From Providencia sneebia DSM 19967 (GTDB taxonomy: Bacteria; Pseudomonadota; Gammaproteobacteria; Enterobacterales; Enterobacteriaceae), in the NCBI RefSeq assembly GCF_000314895.2, contig NZ_CM001773.1:803240-836079 (forward strand): a stretch of 32,840 bases of DNA. The letters are read 5' to 3'. The notes beneath the pieces were generated by a model. The model was not told where the DNA came from. It saw nothing but the letters and a program-made list of their open reading frames with translations, and did not search any database. Both the position numbers and the translations under genes were made by a program. Positions 28,465-32,840 of this stretch are shown one piece after another (the stretch's first letter is position 1; every line of letters starts with the position of its first letter).

Positions 28465-29514
28465 ATGAAAAAATGGTCTTATCTATTAGCCGCAGGTTTG
28501 ATGGCTGCAAGTATTGGTACGGCAACTGCCGCTGATGAAAATAAAGATGTACTGTATTTCTATAACTGGACAGAATATGTTCCCCCTGGTTTATTAGAAC
28601 AATTTACTAAAGAAACTGGGATCAAGGTGATCTATTCCACATACGAATCAAACGAAAGTATGTATACCAAGCTAAAAACCTATAAAGAAGGGGCTTATGA
28701 CTTGGTTGTACCTTCTACTTACTTTATTTCTAAAATGAGTAAAGAAGGTATGCTGCAAAAAATTGATCAAGATAAGCTGAGTAATTTTAAAAATCTTGAC
28801 CCGAACTTATTACATAAAGAGTTCGATCCCAAAAATGATTTTTCCGTTCCTTATATTTGGGGTGCAACCGGAATTGGTATCAATGGCGATGCAATTGAAG
28901 CGGGTTCAGTCACATCTTGGGCTGATTTTTGGAAACCTGAATATAAAAATAGCTTGCTCATGATGGATGATGCGCGTGAAGTTTTCCAAGTTGCATTGAC
29001 TAAATTAGGTTATTCAGGAAATACCACAGATCCGAAAGAAATAGAAGAAGCGTATCAAGAGCTAATAAAACTGCGTCCAAATATTTTAGCTTTTAACTCC
29101 GATAATCCTGCAACGCCATTTATTGAAGGTGAAGTTGATGTTGGGATGCTATGGAATGGCTCTGCATTTGTTGCGCGACAAGCAGGTTTACCGATTGAAA
29201 TGATTTGGCCTAAAGAAGGTGGGATTTTTTGGATGGATAGCTTAGCCATACCTGCGAATGCCAAAAATCCAGAAGGTGCTCATAAATTAATTAACTTTTT
29301 ACTGCGTCCAGAAATTGCAGCGCAAGTTGCCGAATCTATTGGTTATCCAACACCTAATTTAGAAGCGAAGAAAATGCTACCCGCTGAAATTGTGAATGAT
29401 CAATCACTTTATCCAAGTGAAGAAGTCATTAATAAAGGTGAGTGGCAAAGTGATGTTGGGAATACCAATATATTGTACGAAGAGTATTTTCAAAAGATAA
29501 AAGCTGGCCGCTAA
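28465..29514 (+). CDS. potD: spermidine/putrescine-binding periplasmic protein PotD
   Basis: A 349-residue periplasmic binding protein for spermidine and putrescine. The signal peptide is MKKWSYLLAAGLMAASIGTA with cleavage near TATA-ADE. The mature part shows the E. coli PotD pattern: VLYFYNWTEYVPPGLLEQF, KTYKEGAYDLVVPSTYF, VPYIWGATGIGIN and MLWNGSAFVARQ. The aromatic and acidic residues that hold polyamines lie in these blocks (Trp and Tyr of NWTEYVP, Tyr of STYF). I chose the ATG at 28465 with GAGGGA upstream; an in-frame TTG seven codons earlier lacks a signal-peptide fit. It closes the potABCD operon and is followed by a strong terminator. Separate hairpins before it suggest it can be expressed at a different level from potABC. 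Confidence 0.96.
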   Translation: MKKWSYLLAAGLMAASIGTATAADENKDVLYFYNWTEYVPPGLLEQFTKETGIKVIYSTYESNESMYTKLKTYKEGAYDLVVPSTYFISKMSKEGMLQKIDQDKLSNFKNLDPNLLHKEFDPKNDFSVPYIWGATGIGINGDAIEAGSVTSWADFWKPEYKNSLLMMDDAREVFQVALTKLGYSGNTTDPKEIEEAYQELIKLRPNILAFNSDNPATPFIEGEVDVGMLWNGSAFVARQAGLPIEMIWPKEGGIFWMDSLAIPANAKNPEGAHKLINFLLRPEIAAQVAESIGYPTPNLEAKKMLPAEIVNDQSLYPSEEVINKGEWQSDVGNTNILYEEYFQKIKAGR

Positions 29515-29534
29515 TTTTTTAGCCTAGCTTGGTT

Positions 29535-29572
29535 AAAAGGCACCTTTTTAATAAGAAAAAGGTGCCTTTTTT
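29535..29572 (+). terminator. potABCD terminator
   Basis: AAAAGGCACCTTTTT pairs with AAAAAGGTGCCTTTTTT. It is a long stem ending in a T run, 20 bases after potD, and A/T symmetry allows action in both directions. Confidence 0.92.
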
Positions 29573-29610
29573 GATCAATCAATTTGTTGAGTTAAATGCC
29601 AGAAGATAGA

Positions 29611-30168
29611 TTAATGAGTCGCATTCTTTTCAACGAATTGTACATAAGCATCAACCCAGTTTTGCATAAATTCTTTACTTTTTGGTGAGAAGTTTTTTTG
29701 CTCATCTACCATGCCATCAAACCATTTTAGAAAACATTCCGGTTGATTCATTGTCGGCATATTTAAAAAAGCGAGGCTATTGCGTAAATGTTGTTGAGCA
29801 ATTGCCGTGCTGATATTACCAATAGAAACGCCAAGAATACCGGCAGGAATTAAATTCCAAGAGTTACTTCCCCAGGGGCGTGAGCCTTGGTCAATCGCAT
29901 TTTTTAGTACACCTGGAATAGAACGATTATATTCAGGGGTGACAAAAATGATCCCATCACATTGCTCTACTTGTGATTTAAACTCAGAGACAACAGGAGG
30001 AACATTCTGATCTGCATCTTGGTTATATAATGGTAATTCACTGATATTGATAAACTTGAATGTGAATGTACTTGGAAATAATTTAATTAATGCTTCTGCA
30101 ACTTGTTTATTGTAAGAGTCCGCACGCAGGCTACCTACTACAAGACCAATCTGATAGTGCTTTGACAT
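29611..30168 (-). CDS. NADPH-dependent FMN reductase family protein
   Basis: A 185-residue flavodoxin-like reductase of the ChrR/YieF-azoreductase family (NADPH_dep_FMN_red). FMN-binding features are the N-terminal phosphate loop GSLRADSYN (about residues 11-19), the strand-end motif VTPEYNRSIPGVLKNAID (about 75-92) and a later GNISTAIAQQHLR segment. Such enzymes reduce FMN, quinones, chromate or azo dyes using NAD(P)H; the real substrate is unknown. I chose the ATG at 30168, with AGAGGG 8 bases upstream; 23 extra residues from an upstream start look unrelated to the family. It is a single gene converging on potD and divergent from csaA. Confidence 0.88.
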   Translation of the reverse strand: MSKHYQIGLVVGSLRADSYNKQVAEALIKLFPSTFTFKFINISELPLYNQDADQNVPPVVSEFKSQVEQCDGIIFVTPEYNRSIPGVLKNAIDQGSRPWGSNSWNLIPAGILGVSIGNISTAIAQQHLRNSLAFLNMPTMNQPECFLKWFDGMVDEQKNFSPKSKEFMQNWVDAYVQFVEKNATH

Positions 30169-30545
30169 AAATAAAACCCTCTTTCCGCGTTGGTAATTAA
30201 TGATATATCCAAAATAGTTTAGGTAGGAGAGAGACAACCTAAACTATTCAAAATAGAGTTGTTTATATTTGACAGATGCTAGATATTAAATTCATATTAC
30301 ATCTTAATTAGTTTATTTATTCTCTAGCTAAAGTCAAAAATATACCCATTAATCAGCATAATATATTGTCATCTAAATAAAATAAATCAGCAAATTCTAC
30401 TGACTGAATATCCAAATGAATGATTTTTAATCAATACCTATTTTGGTTGTTTCGCAATAGAAAATGAATGTTTAGCGATAAAAGAGAAAGGGATTGTTAT
30501 GGTAGCTTACAAGCTATTCATTATTCATGTTAACAGGGAAAAATT
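30169..30545. other. intergenic region between FMN reductase and csaA
   Basis: About 375 AT-rich bases between divergent genes. It holds the two RBSs (minus strand near 30178; AGGG just before 30546) and presumably both promoters. No other feature was seen. Confidence 0.55.
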
Positions 30546-30881
30546 ATGCAAATAATAGAGTGGAATGATTTCGAACGTGTTGAAATGCGAGTCGGTACAA
30601 TTATTAAAGCAGAAGTGAACAGCAAGGCGAAAAAACCCGCTTATGTCATGGAAGTTGATTTAGGTGAATTAGGGATTAAATGCTCAAGTGCACAAATAAC
30701 CGTAAATTATACGCCAGAAGAACTTATTGGTAAGCGGGTATTATGTGTCTGTAATTTTGAAGTGAAACGTATTGCAGGTATTAAATCAGAAGTATTGATT
30801 ACGGGCGCACCGGATGAAACAGGAGCAATTGTACTTGCCGAATTCAATCTTCCTCTACCTAATGGCGCTCGCCTTGCGTAA
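30546..30881 (+). CDS. csaA: CsaA-type tRNA-binding domain protein
   Basis: A 111-residue single-domain protein of the EMAP-II/tRNA-binding (Trbp111/CsaA) OB-fold family. The start DFERVEMRVGTIIKAEV, the core IKCSSAQITVNYTPEELIGK and the end RIAGIKSEVLITGAP with LPNGARL resemble Bacillus subtilis CsaA more than E. coli YgjH (from memory). CsaA has been described as an export-related chaperone and tRNA-binding protein and works as a homodimer. The SSAQIT and IAGIKSEVL blocks form the RNA-binding face in the family. RBS AGGG. The next gene begins about 80 bases downstream and a hairpin lies between them. Confidence 0.88.
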   Translation: MQIIEWNDFERVEMRVGTIIKAEVNSKAKKPAYVMEVDLGELGIKCSSAQITVNYTPEELIGKRVLCVCNFEVKRIAGIKSEVLITGAPDETGAIVLAEFNLPLPNGARLA

Positions 30882-30933
30882 TTTTGCGAGGTAAATTGCG
30901 ACTGTATATTTTTTATTTTAAAAAGTTATACTT

Positions 30934-30956
30934 CTCCTATTGTTAGCCAATAGGAG
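30934..30956 (+). terminator. hairpin covering the AraC-gene Shine-Dalgarno
   Basis: A perfect 9-bp stem CTCCTATTG / CAATAGGAG with the loop TTAGC. Its 3' arm contains AGGAG, the likely Shine-Dalgarno of the regulator gene that starts at 30964. It is followed by CGTATTTTTG, so it may also work as the csaA terminator. Either role predicts low expression of the regulator. Confidence 0.65.
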
Positions 30957-30963
30957 CGTATTT

Positions 30964-31677
30964 TTGTTGCTGCCAGAATTACACTACCGCCAATATTCTG
31001 AAGATGTGATTTCTCATCAACATGATGGGCATTGGCAAATTGTCTTTGCATTATCCGGTCAAATGGAAATTAATATGCATCGCCAACATTTTTTATTAAA
31101 TGGTGGGCATGGCGTGGTGATCGCTCCGAGTGTAGATCATGCATTCAGTGGGCAATCAGGTAATCAAAACTATGTATTAGAAATGCCAGCAACATCACAA
31201 TGGGCGATTGATGAAAAAATGACATCATTCTCATTAACACCTGCCGCGATGGGTTTATTAAGTTGGCTGAAACAGTTTCCACAGCCAGCTGAGCACCATT
31301 TTACACTCGCTCGTTTGTTGTTAGCTCAATTAAAACCTGAAAATCACTGGTTAGATGTTTTAACTTGCTGGATAAATGCGCGATTACATTTACCTATTAG
31401 TTGCCAAGATATTGCAAATGCTTGTTGTATGTCAGTGAGTACTCTGCAGCGTAAAATAAAAGCTGAAACTCAATTAACGGCAATGCAATTTTTATTACGT
31501 AAGAGAATGGAAGCTGCTAGCCATTTATTAAACGGTGCAAATTCGGTTGAACAAATTGCATTGGCCGTCGGTTATGAATCCCATTCTGCATTTAGCCAAG
31601 CATTCCGTCAATTTTACGGTAAAACACCGATAGAATATCGTGCTCAGATGGCAAAGAGCAGGTTAGACTTTAAGTGA
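30964..31677 (+). CDS. AraC-family transcriptional regulator
   Basis: A 237-residue regulator. The N-terminal half is a small cupin-type sensing domain (HQHDGHWQIVFALSGQ, then HGVVIAPSVDHAFSG). The C-terminal half is an AraC double helix-turn-helix: DIANACCMSVSTLQRKIKAE is the first and VEQIALAVGYESHSAFSQAF the second, ending in the family signature YGKTPIEYR. No ATG fits near the domain start. I chose TTG at 30964, 7 bases after AGGAG (30952-30956); another TTG follows at 30967, and a TTG at 30940 has no RBS. The Shine-Dalgarno lies in a perfect hairpin. The cupin suggests a small ligand; the target genes are unknown, with csaA or the neighbouring genes as candidates. Its stop directly abuts the stop of the convergent DUF1992 gene. 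Confidence 0.85.
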   Translation: MLLPELHYRQYSEDVISHQHDGHWQIVFALSGQMEINMHRQHFLLNGGHGVVIAPSVDHAFSGQSGNQNYVLEMPATSQWAIDEKMTSFSLTPAAMGLLSWLKQFPQPAEHHFTLARLLLAQLKPENHWLDVLTCWINARLHLPISCQDIANACCMSVSTLQRKIKAETQLTAMQFLLRKRMEAASHLLNGANSVEQIALAVGYESHSAFSQAFRQFYGKTPIEYRAQMAKSRLDFK

Positions 31678-32046
31678 TTATTTAGATTTAAAATGTTGGT
31701 TAATCTGATTTTCATAATGACTATAAAGAAAATCAGTATTCACATTGGCTTGTTTGAGCTTCAATTCTAATAACGCTAATTGCTTGCAAAGTGGCTGATA
31801 ATTAGGATCATCATGTGATAAGCCTTTTAACATTTCAGCTAATGAAAGTGCGTCTTTCCGTTGTTGTAATTCAGGAGGTAAATAACCTGAATTTTTAAGA
31901 ATACGATAACCTGCACGAAGTTCTGCTGGAATTTGGCTGTCGTCATCTAATAAAAGAGGCTGACCTTCCCCTTTTAGATTATTTAATTCACCTTTGTTGA
32001 GCGCTTCTTGAATATGACGTTCTGCCCAATCATCAATGGCTGACAT
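31678..32046 (-). CDS. DUF1992 (DnaJ-homologue C28 domain) protein
   Basis: A 122-residue protein of the DUF1992 family, the conserved domain also found in the human DNAJC28 protein but without a J domain. The family pattern is clear: MSAIDDWAERHIQEALNKGE at the start, then LKGEGQPLLLDDDSQIPAEL and AGYRILKNSGYLPPELQ. Its function is unknown. I chose the ATG at 32046, which has AAGGAG upstream, over an upstream in-frame start that adds seven residues. It converges on the AraC-type gene with no base between the two stop codons, so transcripts must overlap. Confidence 0.87.
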   Translation of the reverse strand: MSAIDDWAERHIQEALNKGELNNLKGEGQPLLLDDDSQIPAELRAGYRILKNSGYLPPELQQRKDALSLAEMLKGLSHDDPNYQPLCKQLALLELKLKQANVNTDFLYSHYENQINQHFKSK

Positions 32047-32439
32047 ACAAACTCCTTCATTCCCCAATTATTTTCTATTGTTTAAGCAAGATATTCCGAA
32101 AGAAATAAAACTTCAAGATAACTCATTTAGTTAAACACTAATGTTTTTTATCCTTAATTAATTGCATTGTTCTATTGAGTATATTTCCATTTAACTCATT
32201 TTTTGCATTTTAATACTCAATTTTGTCGTTATTCTTTATAGTTTATGCCTAATTTTAATGAAACCACAAACGTCAATCCTATTAAGATGATCTTTTTATG
32301 TTCAATTAAGATGATCTTTATCGGATCATCTTAAAAAGTTTTTTATTCTGCATATTGATCATTTTGTAGATCTTTATTTCATCCTGAGTATAATCGGCAG
32401 GGAAGTATAAAACATGTTCTACATTTCTTAGGAGTTTTC
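32047..32439. other. intergenic region with repeats and promoter before the last gene
   Basis: About 390 AT-rich bases. It contains the direct repeat and hairpin at 32281-32334 and a good -10 element TATAAT at 32389-32394, with TTGTAG (32364-32369) as a poorly spaced -35 candidate. Nothing else was seen. Confidence 0.55.
32281..32334 (+). repeat. 15-base direct repeat with one shared inverted copy
   Basis: ATTAAGATGATCTTT occurs at 32281-32295 and 32305-32319. GATCATCTTAA at 32324-32334 is the exact reverse complement of TTAAGATGATC in both copies. The near copy forms an 11-bp hairpin with a 7-base loop, followed by AAAAGTTTTTT; the far copy could compete for the same 3' arm. Confidence 0.75.
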
Positions 32440-32840
32440 ATGAAACTTAATAAAATTTCATTGGCAATTATTGCGTGTCTTGGCTTATCTGGCGGGGCAT
32501 TAGCCTCTCAAAATATTGACGTTCCACAACCACCACATATTGATCCACCTAGTTCGAGCGAAACGAGTGGGTGTAATCCAGCATTCTGTCAAGAAGAGGT
32601 CATTCATCCTGGTACTCCACCAACTCAAGCTGAAGCGAATGGACAGCCAGCATATGATGCAGATGGTAATCCAATAATGAATCCACCAACGCCACCAACA
32701 GTTGAATTCAATCCAAAATACGATAGCGTTTCTATTGATGGTAAGTTTGAAGGGGATACTGTCCAAAGTGCAGGTGATTTGGCTGTTACAGCGATAGATA
32801 AAGCAGATAAAGTTGATACGAAATTAGATGGTGCAATTGC
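32440..32840 (+). CDS. secreted proline-rich protein, possible trimeric autotransporter (partial, runs off the window)
   Basis: The ORF starts with ATG at 32440 after TTAGGAG and is open to the end of the window (133 codons). Residues 1-22 are a signal peptide (MKLNKISLAIIACLGLSGGALA). Then comes a proline-rich stretch (VPQPPHIDPPSS and NPPTPPTVEF) with two Cys in GCNPAFCQ. From about residue 110 the sequence turns Ala, Asp and Lys rich (SAGDLAVTAIDKADKVDTKL) with spacing that suggests a coiled coil. This pattern is seen in surface fibres such as trimeric autotransporter adhesins, but no YadA anchor or head repeat is visible, so the class is a guess. A TATAAT box lies about 50 bases upstream. 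Confidence 0.6.
   Translation, partial: MKLNKISLAIIACLGLSGGALASQNIDVPQPPHIDPPSSSETSGCNPAFCQEEVIHPGTPPTQAEANGQPAYDADGNPIMNPPTPPTVEFNPKYDSVSIDGKFEGDTVQSAGDLAVTAIDKADKVDTKLDGAI

Noticed and set aside
30169..30237. Extended N-terminus of the FMN reductase
   Set aside because: The family begins just before the FMN loop; the ATG at 30168 has AGAGGG at the right distance.
32500..32766. Minus-strand ORF of 88 codons, Trp-rich
   Set aside because: It is the antisense of the Pro-rich (CCA-codon) part of the last gene, which explains the Trp codons; the plus frame has a signal peptide and an RBS.

Overview
The window looks like a chromosomal segment of a low-GC member of the Morganellaceae (the Proteus-Providencia-Morganella group), most likely Providencia. 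The evidence is the AT-rich spacers, protein sequences that resemble but diverge from their E. coli counterparts, and a Tat-type membrane L-amino acid deaminase, the enzyme behind the phenylalanine-deaminase trait of that group. Genus assignment is inference; no 16S sequence is present.

Layout. (1) 1-876: the 3' end of a 23S rRNA gene, a 5S rRNA gene and the rrn terminator. (2) 877-3793: metA, then a relic of the glyoxylate-shunt operon. The order rrn-metA-ace matches the E. coli rrnE-metA-aceBAK region, but here the start of malate synthase (aceB) is joined in frame to the end of isocitrate lyase (aceA), and no aceK or iclR follows. (3) 4720-9302: a two-domain acyltransferase that looks like the ornithine-lipid synthase OlsF, the Hsp70-like yegD (convergent) and the CinA-like yfaY. 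(4) 9635-13296: a four-gene ferric-siderophore ABC importer (lipoprotein, two permeases, ATPase) behind a Fur-like site. (5) 13448-15528: a secreted RidA-family protein and the L-amino acid deaminase, both on the minus strand. (6) 16809-18125: a secreted polysaccharide deacetylase. (7) 18312-23106: a chaperone-usher fimbrial operon in decay; the usher has an in-frame stop and a frameshift in an A tract, and the chaperone is truncated. (8) 23149-24795: a class I fumarase. (9) 25447-29514: potABCD for spermidine/putrescine uptake, preceded by a GC-richer leader with tiny overlapping ORFs. (10) 29611-32046: an FMN reductase, csaA, an AraC-type regulator and a DUF1992 protein. (11) 32440-end: the start of a secreted proline-rich protein that runs off the window.

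How the parts may work together. The deaminase and the secreted RidA could form an extracytoplasmic pair: the deaminase makes imino/keto acids and RidA speeds imine hydrolysis. Alpha-keto acids from this reaction are reported to act as iron ligands in Proteus-group bacteria, so the adjacent iron importer may be functionally linked. The glyoxylate shunt appears lost at this locus, and the fimbrial operon looks unable to assemble fimbriae.
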